Assembly (NCBI GenBank): GCA_015059445.1
Contig: SVAK01000007.1
Span: forward strand, 1-51,350
Reading direction: 5' to 3'
DNA length: 51,350 nucleotides
Source of the DNA: Bacillota bacterium
Lineage (GTDB): Bacteria > Bacillota_I > Bacilli_A > RF39 > UBA660
Shown one piece after another: positions 1-8,740 of this stretch. Position 1 is the first letter of the stretch, and each line of letters begins with the position of its first letter. The position numbers were made by a program, and so were the translations under genes. The notes below the pieces were generated by a model. That model did no database searches and was not told the origin of the DNA. It was given only the letters and a program-made list of their open reading frames with translations.

Positions 1-70
1 AATTGAGTACTTGCACACTCACTTTGTAATGCAGCATATCCATAGTCACTTGGACTCATTAATCCTACAT
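1..70. repeat. Terminal direct repeat, left copy
   Basis: These 70 bases are identical to 51281-51350. They lie inside a surface-protein coding sequence, and joining the two ends keeps the reading frame open. The repeat is most simply the overlap an assembler leaves when it closes a contig on itself or stops in a repeated gene segment. Confidence 0.97.
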
Positions 71-1658
71 ATCCACTTGACGATCTCCCACTTGTTTTTT
101 CATAAAAATATGTTGCAGATGTTGTTGTAACATTATCATAATATAATCCTCTCCAAGTTGGTTGTGTTATCATTCCTCTTGATTCTTCTGTTAATCCATT
201 TGTAGTGAAACCTGCATCAATAGTTGTTCCAAAAGATTCATCAAAATATTCTTGTTTATTATAATAACCCAGATTTAGAAAATTATTTGGTTGTGTGTAT
301 CTCCATTCTGTAGCATCTGAAAACGCACCATAATCATAAGCAAAATTTCCCAATGTTTCACTTCTAATTATCTTAGTATAATATTCTCCACTTGTTAAAC
401 CTATTGTACTTCCTTCTTCTACTCCAATAATTCTCCATGTTTCATCATTGAATGTTACATAGTTGTTTACTTCAGCACCTTCATAGCGATATGAATCTAA
501 ATTTACAGTTTCAATTGTAGCATATGATATTTTAAATGTAGTGTTGTCTACCTCATCATATTGTGAACCTGCTGAAGTAATTGAGATTGTTATAGTATTT
601 TCAGGTGTTAGATATCCTAAATCCCTACTTCCTGATGATTCTCCGTATGGATGATAATTATATACATTTTGGCCATCTACATATATATCAAAAATTAAAT
701 GTATAGATTCACCACCAAGCACTTTATAATAACCGCTATTTAATGGTTTAAATGTTGAAGTGCTACTTGGTGGTGTACAATTACCACCATCATCACAACT
801 AACTGATAATTGATAAGCCCCTTCTGCTTCTGAAGTTATTGTAACTCCTTCTCCTAATGTCATACTACTCCATGATGATGCATTGGCAGAAACAGTGGAA
901 TAGGTTCCTATTATTCTATCTGTCACAGTTTCGTGATATACTCCACTATCTTCCACTTCTGTTAAAGCTATGATTGTTTCACTTAAGTTTTTGCCATCTC
1001 TTTCGACCACTTGACAATTTAAACTTGAGTTTTCAAATGATACACCAAAATCTTTACCAGCAAAATAATCTTGTTTAGTTGATTTATTAGTGAATTTCAT
1101 AGCTGCAGAAACAACTATTTCTCCACCTTCAACTTTAGTGTTACCAGTTCTTGTAAATGACACTGTGTAATCTTTTGCTTCTAATTCTGTAATATCAATA
1201 GCATTAGTAGTATCTAAACCAGTGATTGTAGCATTATTTGCAGTAACATAAAGTTCAGCATCTCCAGCTTCTAATAAAGCAGCGTCTCCAGTTTTAACTA
1301 CAGTTAATGTGTAACTACAAGAATAGTTTGTAGTATCTTCACCGCCAGAAATATTTAAAGTAGATACAGCCACTTCTTCTCTGTCTGCTACATAATTATC
1401 ATCACCAGCAGTTGCCCAGAAAACTTTACCACTTGCGCCAGCAGTAGATTGGGTCATGTCATTTTCTAATAAAGTTAAATGCATTTCTTTACCACCAGTA
1501 AGTGTAATTGAACCTACAGCTTTTGTAGATGTTTCGATTACAGTAGTACCAGAAGCATTATTTGAAGCTGTGAAGTATGCAAATGTTGCACCAACTACAG
1601 CAACTAATAAAGTAGCAACGGCAATTACTGTTAATAACATTGTGTTTTTCTTATTCAT
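1..1658 (-). CDS. Secreted surface protein with TasA/SipW-type signal, 5' part of gene
   Basis: An open frame of 552 codons runs from ATG at 1658 off the left edge. The N-terminus is a lysine-rich stub plus a hydrophobic stretch ending in GATFAYFT (residues 23-30), the pattern of SipW-dependent (TasA/camelysin) signal peptides. A polar secreted region follows, then a segment shared with the gene at 16745 (KNLSETI, EVEDSGVYHETV, SSWSSMTLGEG) and a module with VTFNDETWRIIGVEEG and IGLTSGEYYTKII. Across the terminal repeat the frame continues into 51016-51350, giving about 640 residues ending in RPVVYLKSNVIITNDGTGEE. The biological role is unknown; an extracellular matrix or adhesin-like protein is an inference. 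It has its own promoter and a GGAAGGAA-type ribosome binding site. Confidence 0.85.
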   Translation of the reverse strand, partial: MNKKNTMLLTVIAVATLLVAVVGATFAYFTASNNASGTTVIETSTKAVGSITLTGGKEMHLTLLENDMTQSTAGASGKVFWATAGDDNYVADREEVAVSTLNISGGEDTTNYSCSYTLTVVKTGDAALLEAGDAELYVTANNATITGLDTTNAIDITELEAKDYTVSFTRTGNTKVEGGEIVVSAAMKFTNKSTKQDYFAGKDFGVSFENSSLNCQVVERDGKNLSETIIALTEVEDSGVYHETVTDRIIGTYSTVSANASSWSSMTLGEGVTITSEAEGAYQLSVSCDDGGNCTPPSSTSTFKPLNSGYYKVLGGESIHLIFDIYVDGQNVYNYHPYGESSGSRDLGYLTPENTITISITSAGSQYDEVDNTTFKISYATIETVNLDSYRYEGAEVNNYVTFNDETWRIIGVEEGSTIGLTSGEYYTKIIRSETLGNFAYDYGAFSDATEWRYTQPNNFLNLGYYNKQEYFDESFGTTIDAGFTTNGLTEESRGMITQPTWRGLYYDNVTTTSATYFYEKTSGRSSSGYVGLMSPSDYGYAALQSECASTQ

Positions 1659-1716
1659 TATTTCCTTCCCTTTCAAATTCACATTCCGAAATACCATCTT
1701 CTATATTTCTACATTA

Positions 1717-1745
1717 ATTCTACAAAATTAGTTTTCATGAGTCAA
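1717..1745 (-). promoter_or_regulatory. Sigma-A promoter of the left surface-protein gene
   Basis: On the minus strand, -35 TTGACT (1740-1745), a 17-nt spacer and -10 TAGAAT (1717-1722). The expected start near 1710 leaves a leader of about 50 nt before ATG 1658. The rest of the gap to frr (1746-1877) shows no convincing gene. Confidence 0.75.
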
Positions 1746-1877
1746 TATTTTTTTTGAAAAACTGAAGTAATTTTATAATAATATCAATATACATAAAAAA
1801 AGAAATAATTATAAAGCTGCTATGATTATGTAATAAGAACACCTGTATAACTATAAAATAAATTTTAAATCTAATAT

Positions 1878-1903
1878 AAAAACTACTTTTTCAAGTAGTT
1901 TTT
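1878..1903 (-). terminator. Intrinsic terminator after frr
   Basis: Perfect 11-bp stem AAAAACTACTT/AAGTAGTTTTT with a 4-nt loop. On the minus strand the stem ends in five T. The stem includes part of the frr stop codon (1902-1904). Confidence 0.75.
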
Positions 1904-2435
1904 ATATTTTCATTAATTCTTGTTCTTTTTCTTTTACTTTTTCATCCACTATTTTATTATATTTACTAATTAATTCTTGCACATCCTCTAAATATAATTT
2001 TTCTTCGTCTTCTGGCAATTCTGCTTTTTTGATTTTGTCATTATCTTCTTGACGAATATTTCTTAAAGCCACTTTAGATTCTTCGCCTAATGACTTAGCT
2101 TGCTTAACATATTCTCTTCTTCTTTCTTCAGTAAGTTCTGGAATAGTTAAAATTACCATTTCTCCATTATTCGAAGGCGCTATACCTAAATTTGATTCAT
2201 TAATTGCTTTTTCTATATTTTTAACAGCGCTTCTATCAAATGGTTTTATAAATAGTTGTCTAGCTTCCGGAACAGTAATGTTAGCAATGCTATTAATCGG
2301 TGTTGGGGTTCCATAATAATCCACCATAATTCCATTTAACATTGCAGGATTGGCGCGACCAGCGCGAATGCTTAATAATTTATTTTCTAGTGTCTCAATT
2401 GCTTTTAACATTCTAATTTCTGTATTTAAGTCCAT
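1902..2435 (-). CDS. frr: Ribosome recycling factor
   Basis: This 177-residue protein (usual length about 185) releases the post-termination ribosome from mRNA together with EF-G. The family signatures are present: LSIRAGRANPAML near residues 22-34, VPEARQLFIKPFDRSAVKNIEKAI, and the C-terminal helix with LTEERRREYVKQAK. It belongs to a three-gene operon. Its ATG abuts the stop of the upstream membrane protein, and its Shine-Dalgarno GGAGG lies inside that gene, so translational coupling is likely. In most Bacilli frr follows pyrH and tsf; here the neighbours are two membrane proteins and topA, so the context is rearranged. Confidence 0.97.
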   Translation of the reverse strand: MDLNTEIRMLKAIETLENKLLSIRAGRANPAMLNGIMVDYYGTPTPINSIANITVPEARQLFIKPFDRSAVKNIEKAINESNLGIAPSNNGEMVILTIPELTEERRREYVKQAKSLGEESKVALRNIRQEDNDKIKKAELPEDEEKLYLEDVQELISKYNKIVDEKVKEKEQELMKI

Positions 2436-3194
2436 TTAATTAACCTCCATAACTTCATTATAATCGACTTGAGTGGTTTTGACAAGATAACTAATATATA
2501 GTTTTCCATAATCATTTATATATAAAGAATAATTATTAAAATCATTAATTGTTTCATCAATTTTTATTAATTCCTCATTATCAAATACTGTTTGTTCTTC
2601 ATTTAAATATTCTTTAATTTGTTCTTTAATTTCACTCATATTTTTATTATATAATTTTAAAATTTCATTTTCAGTAAGTAATTTACCATTTTTTATATTA
2701 AATATATAACTTTTTGTTTTAGCAAAAGTAGTATCATCAAAGCATGTGTAATTATAATCGTCCACTACTAAACTTATATACTCTTCAAACTCATATACTG
2801 TGTATTCTCTAAAATTCAAAGCATATAGTCCGTCTTTATTATATACTATAATATCTTCCAACACTTCAGTATCTTTAATATATTTTATAGTATTCTTATA
2901 AATTCTATTTTCTTTTTTTAAAGTTTCTGTCAATGTTTCCTGAGTACTTAGATTTATTACTACATCTCTATAAAATATTTCAGCTTTTTCGCTGATTACT
3001 TCTTCATTAATAAAATAAATATAGTCTTTATCTTTATCTATTTTGTAATCTGTTTTTTTTGCTTCCTTATTTTCTTTTGTTGAATCATAATCTTTAATAA
3101 TATTTTGAGTAAAAAAATATCCTCCTATTGCAAATCCAAGAATTATTATAATAAACATCCATAATCCTAATTTGTTTTTAAAATTTTCTTCCAT
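2436..3194 (-). CDS. Membrane-anchored protein, possibly RsiV/DUF3298-like
   Basis: 252 residues with one N-terminal membrane segment (about 12-30) after a short basic cytoplasmic end, then an acidic, lysine-rich outer domain. The pattern SYIFNIKNGKLLTENEIL followed by a helical LYNKNMSEIKEQIKEYL resembles the C-terminal DUF3298 region of RsiV-type proteins, where a 'sets L-x-x-x-E-I-L' motif precedes a helix. This is a weak resemblance by eye and no function should be assumed. It lies 7 nt downstream of the thioredoxin-like gene and directly abuts frr. Confidence 0.6.
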   Translation of the reverse strand: MEENFKNKLGLWMFIIIILGFAIGGYFFTQNIIKDYDSTKENKEAKKTDYKIDKDKDYIYFINEEVISEKAEIFYRDVVINLSTQETLTETLKKENRIYKNTIKYIKDTEVLEDIIVYNKDGLYALNFREYTVYEFEEYISLVVDDYNYTCFDDTTFAKTKSYIFNIKNGKLLTENEILKLYNKNMSEIKEQIKEYLNEEQTVFDNEELIKIDETINDFNNYSLYINDYGKLYISYLVKTTQVDYNEVMEVN

Positions 3195-3201
3195 AATTCA
3201 C

Positions 3202-3798
3202 CTATTTAATAAATTCTAGCAAAGCTGTTTTAAAACCTTCATAAGTTAAACCTTTTTGATATTCTGTATAATAAATATCTGGGGTAACATTTCCTTTTAT
3301 AATAGAAGTGTCATCAAAATATCCGATTATTTCCCCGTTTTTTACTATGACTACAGTTGGAGCTTGAATATCTTGAAATCCATTATCATCAACTGGAACA
3401 TATGCTGTTAATTTATTAACCACCGTTTCATATGTACCATTTGATTCATCGCGGTCTTTTTGAAAATCATAATAATGTATTTTATCAATTCCAACTTCTT
3501 TACTAACTTTGTTTAATATATCTGCGTAGTAATTTGTCCATATATTAGTAGGAAATCCCATTAAAATTACACCACTTCGACCATTAAGTATTTCTAATAC
3601 TTCTGTTGCATTGCTAAAAACATATAAATTATCATCTTCTACTAAACTATACAAAGAATGAAATTTTTTTGATTCTGTATCCATGTCTTTTTGAAAATCA
3701 ATTTGTCCAATAACTATAAATAAAACAATACATGCGATAAAAATGATACTATAAACTATCATTTGCTTTTGATTTTTAAATAAACTCTTTTTTTTCAT
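3202..3798 (-). CDS. Membrane-anchored thioredoxin-fold protein lacking CxxC
   Basis: 198 residues: basic N-terminus, one membrane segment (about 13-31), then an outer domain with thioredoxin-like order. The strand GVILMGFPT (76-84) is followed by NIWT (85-88), where bacteriocin-accessory and thioredoxin relatives have Cys-x-x-Cys. Later comes the cis-proline strand APTVVIVKNGEIIGYFD. The fold assignment rests on this order and is moderate. With no cysteines at the active site it cannot be a standard disulfide oxidoreductase; a binding or structural role is inferred. It is the first gene of the operon with the 252-residue protein and frr. Confidence 0.65.
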   Translation of the reverse strand: MKKKSLFKNQKQMIVYSIIFIACIVLFIVIGQIDFQKDMDTESKKFHSLYSLVEDDNLYVFSNATEVLEILNGRSGVILMGFPTNIWTNYYADILNKVSKEVGIDKIHYYDFQKDRDESNGTYETVVNKLTAYVPVDDNGFQDIQAPTVVIVKNGEIIGYFDDTSIIKGNVTPDIYYTEYQKGLTYEGFKTALLEFIK

Positions 3799-3813
3799 AA
3801 TTCACCTATATAA

Positions 3814-3842
3814 ATTATAACAGACTTTCTTTTTAATTTTAA
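3814..3842 (-). promoter_or_regulatory. Extended -10 promoter for the 3798-1902 operon
   Basis: TATAAT (3814-3819) preceded by TG one base upstream, with a weak -35 TTAAAA (3837-3842) at 17 nt. An AGGTGAAT ribosome binding site follows before the ATG at 3798. Confidence 0.6.
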
Positions 3843-3887
3843 GGCAATTGAATTTTTTATGTAAAAAATATGTATAAAAATTTTAAT

Positions 3888-3915
3888 AAAAAATTGCAAT
3901 TTCTTGCAACTTTTT
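3888..3915 (-). terminator. Intrinsic terminator after topA
   Basis: A 12-bp stem (3904-3915 with 3888-3899) with one G-U pair, a GAAA tetraloop on the minus strand and a run of T. The stem overlaps the topA stop codon. Confidence 0.75.
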
Positions 3916-5941
3916 ACTTTTCACAATATTCACAAACATCTATATTATTTTTATTAACTATTAAATTTCCACATTTTTTACACATACCACCAGTTGGACG
4001 ATACCAAGTTGCGTAATCACATTTAGGGTATCCAGAACATCCATAGAAGGTTTTACCTTTTCGTGTTTTTCTTTCAATAATATCTTTGTGACACTTTGGA
4101 CATTCAGCAATTACCATAACTTCAGTTTCTTCTTTTTTTTCTTTCTTAATATATTTACAAGTTGGATAATTTGAACAAGCAACAAACTCACCATACTTTC
4201 CTTTTCTTATAACTAAATCGCTGCCACATTCTGGACAAACTTCTCCAGTAGAAACCGGAGCTTTCTTTTCCATGTTTTTTAAAGCATCATCCATAATTGG
4301 AGCAAATTTATCATAAAAATCGTGTAAAACTTTAATGTTATCTTTTTTTGCTTCCGCTATATCGTCTAAGTCATTTTCCATATGTGCAGTATATTTTACG
4401 TTAATAATATCACTAAAATACTCTTGTAATTTATCAGTAGTTTCCATGCCCATTTCAGTTGGAATAAATTTTTTTTCTTCCGTTTTTACGTAATCATGAT
4501 CTTTTAAAGTGGATATAATTGTGGCATATGTACTAGGTCTTCCGATTCCTAAAGATTCTAACTCTTTAATTAAACTGCTTTCTGTATAACGACTAGCTGG
4601 TTTAGTAAAATGTTGATATTTATTAATGGAATCTGCAACAATTACTTTACTTTGATAGTCTTTGAAATTAGGAAGAATTTTATCTTCACTATCTTCATAT
4701 TCGCTATAAACTTTTAAATATCCATCAAAGGTAAGCACGCTACCAGTTGTTTTAAATAAATATTCATTATTTTCAAATACTACTGTTGTAGCTTTAACTT
4801 TAGCATCTGCCATTATGGATGCTAAAGCTCTTATATAAATTAATCTATAAATTTTGTATTCATCAGCACTTAAAAAGGATTTAACGCTTTCCGGAGTTCT
4901 TAAAATGCTTGTCGGTCTTATGCCTTCATGAGCATCTTGCATATTGCTACTTTTTTTACCGATTTTTGAATTTCCTACATATTTTTCTCCATATGTATTT
5001 TTTATATAATTTTTAGTACTTCCAATAAATTCATCGGATACACGAACACTATCTGTACGCATATAAGTAATTAGCCCGACCGTTTCATTAGCTAAATCAA
5101 CACCTTCATATAATTTTTGTGCTATTTTCATTGTTTTAGATGCCGCAAAATTAAGACGAGTTGAAGCCATCTGTTGTAAAGTCGATGTTTTAAATACTTC
5201 TTTGGCGCTCTTCTTTTTATCCTTCTCTTCTATACTATCTATATTAAAAGAGTTAGATAATTGAGCTAAAATTTCATCAGCCTCTATCTCAGTATTGATT
5301 TCTATATCTTTGCCCTGATACTTGAATAACTCTGCTGTAAAATCTTTAAAATCCGCTTCGATAGTCCAATATTCTTTAGGAATAAAAGCCAAAATTTCTC
5401 TTTCTCTATCAACAATTAATTTTAAAGCAACAGACTGCACACGGCCAGCACTTTTACCGCCAGTTTTATATTGCATTAATTTACTCAATCTAAAACCAAT
5501 AATTCTATCTAAGATTCTTCTAGTTTCAGCGCCTTTAACTAAATCCATATCAATTTTAGCTTTTTCATTAATTGAATTTAAGACAACGTCTTTAGTTATT
5601 TCTCTAAATGTTACCCGATCATATTTCTCTTCTGGTATACCAAGTTCTTCTTTTAAATGCCATGAGATAATTTCTCCTTCACGATCAGGGTCGGTCGCTA
5701 AATAAACATGTTCTGCTTCTTTAACTAGTTTTTTTAATTCTTTAACATCTTTATTTTTTCCTTTAATAACTACATAATTTGGTTTAAAATCTTGTTCTAA
5801 ATCAACGCCCAAACCATATTTACCAGTGGTAGCTAAATCTCTTATATGTCCTTTCGAAGATACTACTTTATAATCGCCAGCCAAATATTTTTCAATTGTT
5901 TTACTCTTAGCAGGTGATTCTACTATTACGATATTTTTCAA
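3914..5941 (-). CDS. topA: DNA topoisomerase I
   Basis: A 675-residue type IA topoisomerase that relaxes negative supercoils through a 5'-phosphotyrosine. The Toprim domain opens with IVIVESPAKSKTIEKYL and carries TDPDREGE (83-90) with the metal-binding acidic residues. The active tyrosine is Y293 in ITYMRTDS. Three C-terminal zinc-binding units follow (CPECG..CSNYPTC, CPKCH..CSGYPKC, CKKCG..CEYC). The start is TTG at 5941-5939, because it matches the family N-terminus, an AGGAG site precedes it by 7 nt, and the nearby ATG and GTG are out of frame. A near-consensus promoter sits just upstream and an intrinsic terminator ends the transcript, so the gene is probably monocistronic. Confidence 0.98.
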   Translation of the reverse strand: MKNIVIVESPAKSKTIEKYLAGDYKVVSSKGHIRDLATTGKYGLGVDLEQDFKPNYVVIKGKNKDVKELKKLVKEAEHVYLATDPDREGEIISWHLKEELGIPEEKYDRVTFREITKDVVLNSINEKAKIDMDLVKGAETRRILDRIIGFRLSKLMQYKTGGKSAGRVQSVALKLIVDREREILAFIPKEYWTIEADFKDFTAELFKYQGKDIEINTEIEADEILAQLSNSFNIDSIEEKDKKKSAKEVFKTSTLQQMASTRLNFAASKTMKIAQKLYEGVDLANETVGLITYMRTDSVRVSDEFIGSTKNYIKNTYGEKYVGNSKIGKKSSNMQDAHEGIRPTSILRTPESVKSFLSADEYKIYRLIYIRALASIMADAKVKATTVVFENNEYLFKTTGSVLTFDGYLKVYSEYEDSEDKILPNFKDYQSKVIVADSINKYQHFTKPASRYTESSLIKELESLGIGRPSTYATIISTLKDHDYVKTEEKKFIPTEMGMETTDKLQEYFSDIINVKYTAHMENDLDDIAEAKKDNIKVLHDFYDKFAPIMDDALKNMEKKAPVSTGEVCPECGSDLVIRKGKYGEFVACSNYPTCKYIKKEKKEETEVMVIAECPKCHKDIIERKTRKGKTFYGCSGYPKCDYATWYRPTGGMCKKCGNLIVNKNNIDVCEYCEK

Positions 5942-5964
5942 AATACCACTCCTGTCATTTATAT

Positions 5965-5993
5965 TTTATACACTTATTTTAATTTCTTGTCAA
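5965..5993 (-). promoter_or_regulatory. Sigma-A promoter of topA
   Basis: -35 TTGACA (5988-5993), 17-nt spacer, -10 TATAAA (5965-5970), with the transcription start expected near 5958, about 17 nt before the TTG start. Confidence 0.85.
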
Positions 5994-6021
5994 TTATGAA
6001 TTAGATGGTTGACAAAACAAT

Positions 6022-6058
6022 ACAAAAAAATACTATTTATTCTAGATAAATAGTATTA
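6022..6058 (-). terminator. Intrinsic terminator after the LTA-synthase-like gene
   Basis: Perfect 12-bp stem AATACTATTTAT (6029-6040) / ATAAATAGTATT (6046-6057), 5-nt loop, then seven T on the minus strand (6024-6030). Confidence 0.85.
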
Positions 6059-6075
6059 ATCCTTTAACAATTATA

Positions 6076-8121
6076 TTAGTCAACTTTATTTGTATCGGAA
6101 GTTCCTTCTTCAACAGGAAGTTCTTCTATTTGTTTATGAGCTTCTTCATATTCTTTTAATTTCTTTTCCAAATAATTAAAATAATTATTTTTAATTGCTG
6201 TGCTACTCATTTGAATTTTTAAGCTTATATCATTATTTATTTCTTGAATTTCTTCAGAAGTGTAAACATCTTCTCCATAATATTTAATCTTACTAGTTGA
6301 GGCATTATAATAAGCCTTTTCATCTTTCCAAGAGCCATCAGCAAATACTACTTTAGATTCATAGTCTGGGCTTAATAAATCTGCGCCCATATATAATCTA
6401 GGATCATAATTTAAATTCATTAAATTAGCTAATGTAGGTACTAAATTAATATATGAACTATATTCTGTAAATGCTTTAGAAGTCATAGATGTGTTATATA
6501 TTACTAGAGGCGTCTTTTCAATTTCATAGTCATTTAAATCGTGATCAATTATTTCACTAACTTGTGATTTACTTAGGCCATATGGATAATGATCTGCAAG
6601 CATAACAATAACTGTATTATCAAGTTCACCAGCGGTTTGTAGTTTTTCAATCATTAACCCAATGGCTTCATCTACAACTTTTAATTTAGATAAATATCTA
6701 CTTACTGACGTTGAATAACCTAATTTTTTAAAATCATCTTTATATAAATCTCCATATGTTGATGATGAAGAATAAGGTTGATGGCTAGTAACCGTGGTTA
6801 GCCATGTCATCCATGGAGCATCGGTATCGTCATTTAATACAATTTCCAATGCCTTATCAAAAAATTCTACATCACTTGGCCATTCTCCATAATATCCTGC
6901 CGTCTTAATTTTCAACTTATCCGCACCATAATATGTCCCACTACCCATATTTGGATGAATTGTTTTGCGATAATAATACCACTCTACAAAATTATGCATA
7001 CTTGATGTAGTATAACCTTTTTCATTAAATAAACTAAATATAGCATTAAAATAAGTATTGTTTTTATAAACATTAGTTGTACATGTATTATAAATTGAAT
7101 ATAATCCAGTCATAGCGCTAAATTCATTATTACCAGTAGCACAACTATTTCTTGGCGAATAATTATTTTCCCAATGCCATCCTTCGATATAAAGCTTATA
7201 GAAGTTTGGAAAATACTCTTTATTAATAATTGCTTCATTAACCGATTCCATTAAAATGACAACTACATTTTTTCCTTCAAACATCCCAGTATATTCATTA
7301 TAATCGGTCACTTTTTGAGCAGCAAAATAATTATTTAAATTTTTATACTTTTTATTAGTCTCAGATGCAGCTATCTCCTCTAAAGCTGGGGTCACTTCTC
7401 TAATAACTGGCTCAGATTCTTCTTTACCAATAGCAGTATATTCCTCTTGTTCTTCAGGCATAGGGAAAAGATACGTTTTTAAATCTAAAATACCAAAAAC
7501 CGTTGTTCCAAACTGATTAACTGCTACTGTAGGAACATCTGGATTTACAAATAACTTTTTATTACTTTTAATTTGCAATTCATTTTGCATAAATGGTAAA
7601 GTGATTGTTCCATAGTAACTAGCTATACTAATTATTAGTATAGGAATTAATAATAAATAAGATTTATTAAAATTAATTTTGTTATATTTTCTTTTGCGAT
7701 TAATTACTAGGTACCAAAGTATAGCCATTACAAATGGCAAAAAAATGGCATAATAAACCAATTTAAACGACATTAAATAATCAAATATATAATCTTTTAC
7801 AGCACCAAATTGACTAGTTGTATTAAAAGAAATATATACACCCAAATAATTTATAAATCCTAATTGTAGCCATGTATATATAGCATATACAAATAAAAAC
7901 GCTAGATTAATTATATTTCTTAACCATTTTCTCTTAGTTAAACTACTCAAAAAAGTTATTACTATAGATAAAATAAAAGAACTTATCAGTATTCTTAATG
8001 TAGCGTAATCTACCAATTCAAAATTAGATATTGCTCTAAACAAAACTTCAATTAAAAAAACACCTAAAGTTACAAATATTAAGTTATTTACATATGTGTC
8101 ACTAAATATACTCTTTTTCAT
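6076..8121 (-). CDS. Lipoteichoic-acid-synthase-like membrane sulfatase-fold protein
   Basis: 681 residues: about five membrane helices in the first 175 residues, an acidic linker, then an extracellular sulfatase-fold domain. The layout matches LtaS, which polymerises glycerophosphate from phosphatidylglycerol onto a glycolipid anchor. Visible are the metal/nucleophile region VVVILMESVN (Glu near 292), SCATGNNEFSAMTGLYS with the candidate nucleophile threonine near 329, and LADHYPYG with later metal ligands. The start is ATG 8121; two GTG codons at 8127 and 8130 are alternatives, but GAGTGGTG fits best as ribosome binding site for 8121. It overlaps rnhB by 20 nt and is the last gene of the rplS-side operon. 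The UgtP-like gene at 27597 could make its anchor (inference). Confidence 0.85.
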   Translation of the reverse strand: MKKSIFSDTYVNNLIFVTLGVFLIEVLFRAISNFELVDYATLRILISSFILSIVITFLSSLTKRKWLRNIINLAFLFVYAIYTWLQLGFINYLGVYISFNTTSQFGAVKDYIFDYLMSFKLVYYAIFLPFVMAILWYLVINRKRKYNKINFNKSYLLLIPILIISIASYYGTITLPFMQNELQIKSNKKLFVNPDVPTVAVNQFGTTVFGILDLKTYLFPMPEEQEEYTAIGKEESEPVIREVTPALEEIAASETNKKYKNLNNYFAAQKVTDYNEYTGMFEGKNVVVILMESVNEAIINKEYFPNFYKLYIEGWHWENNYSPRNSCATGNNEFSAMTGLYSIYNTCTTNVYKNNTYFNAIFSLFNEKGYTTSSMHNFVEWYYYRKTIHPNMGSGTYYGADKLKIKTAGYYGEWPSDVEFFDKALEIVLNDDTDAPWMTWLTTVTSHQPYSSSSTYGDLYKDDFKKLGYSTSVSRYLSKLKVVDEAIGLMIEKLQTAGELDNTVIVMLADHYPYGLSKSQVSEIIDHDLNDYEIEKTPLVIYNTSMTSKAFTEYSSYINLVPTLANLMNLNYDPRLYMGADLLSPDYESKVVFADGSWKDEKAYYNASTSKIKYYGEDVYTSEEIQEINNDISLKIQMSSTAIKNNYFNYLEKKLKEYEEAHKQIEELPVEEGTSDTNKVD

Positions 8122-8740
8122 TTTCACCACTCTCTTTCAAAATGTTACATATCGGTTTAAACGTTTTACGATATTCATCCAATACCCCATGTTTTTTAAG
8201 CAATTCTATATGTTTTTTAGTAGGATATCCCTTATGATGTTCAAATTCGTATTCAGGATAAATTTTACCTAAATCTTCCATCATTCTGTCTCTTGTGACT
8301 TTTGCTATAACAGATGCTGCGCTTATTGATAAACTTAGAGCGTCGCCATGAATTATTGGCAAAACCGGAACATCTCTATCTAGTTTCATAGCATCACTTA
8401 AAATATAGTCTGGCTTTACAGATAAATTATCTAATGCCGTATTCATTGCAAGGCGCGATGCTTCTAAAATGTTTATCTCATCAATTATTTTTTCAGAAAT
8501 AATTCCTATTCCCACACTAACAGCATCCTTCATAATTATATCATAAAAAATATTTCTTTTCTTCTCACTTAATTTTTTTGAATCAGTTAATCCTTTTAAC
8601 TGATAATTTTTAGGAAGTATCACTGCTGCTGCTACTACTGGTCCTACCAAAGGCCCTCTTCCTACCTCATCTGTACCTGCTATTAAATTATATCCTTTTT
8701 GATATAATTCTTGTTCATATTTTAATAACTCTACTTCCAT
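8102..8740 (-). CDS. rnhB: Ribonuclease HII
   Basis: 212 residues. It cuts RNA in RNA-DNA hybrids and at single embedded ribonucleotides. The catalytic acidic residues sit in the expected places: AGTDEVGRGPLVGP (D24, E25), YILSDAMKL (D117) and SAASVIAKVTRDRMM (Asp of the TRD). DSKKLSEKKR and the C-terminal HHKGYPTKKH are also family marks. Its ATG overlaps the end of rbgA by 10 nt and its end overlaps the next gene, so the three are co-translated. The rbgA-rnhB pair is a standard Firmicutes arrangement. Confidence 0.97.
   Translation of the reverse strand: MEVELLKYEQELYQKGYNLIAGTDEVGRGPLVGPVVAAAVILPKNYQLKGLTDSKKLSEKKRNIFYDIIMKDAVSVGIGIISEKIIDEINILEASRLAMNTALDNLSVKPDYILSDAMKLDRDVPVLPIIHGDALSLSISAASVIAKVTRDRMMEDLGKIYPEYEFEHHKGYPTKKHIELLKKHGVLDEYRKTFKPICNILKESGENEKEYI

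Noticed and set aside
1456-1731. Plus-strand open frame of 91 codons
   Set aside because: It is antisense to the start of the surface-protein gene, has no ribosome site, and crosses that gene's promoter.
1746-1877. Short frame of 19 codons upstream of the left surface-protein gene
   Set aside because: No ribosome site and no conserved features; the stretch appears to be plain intergenic DNA.
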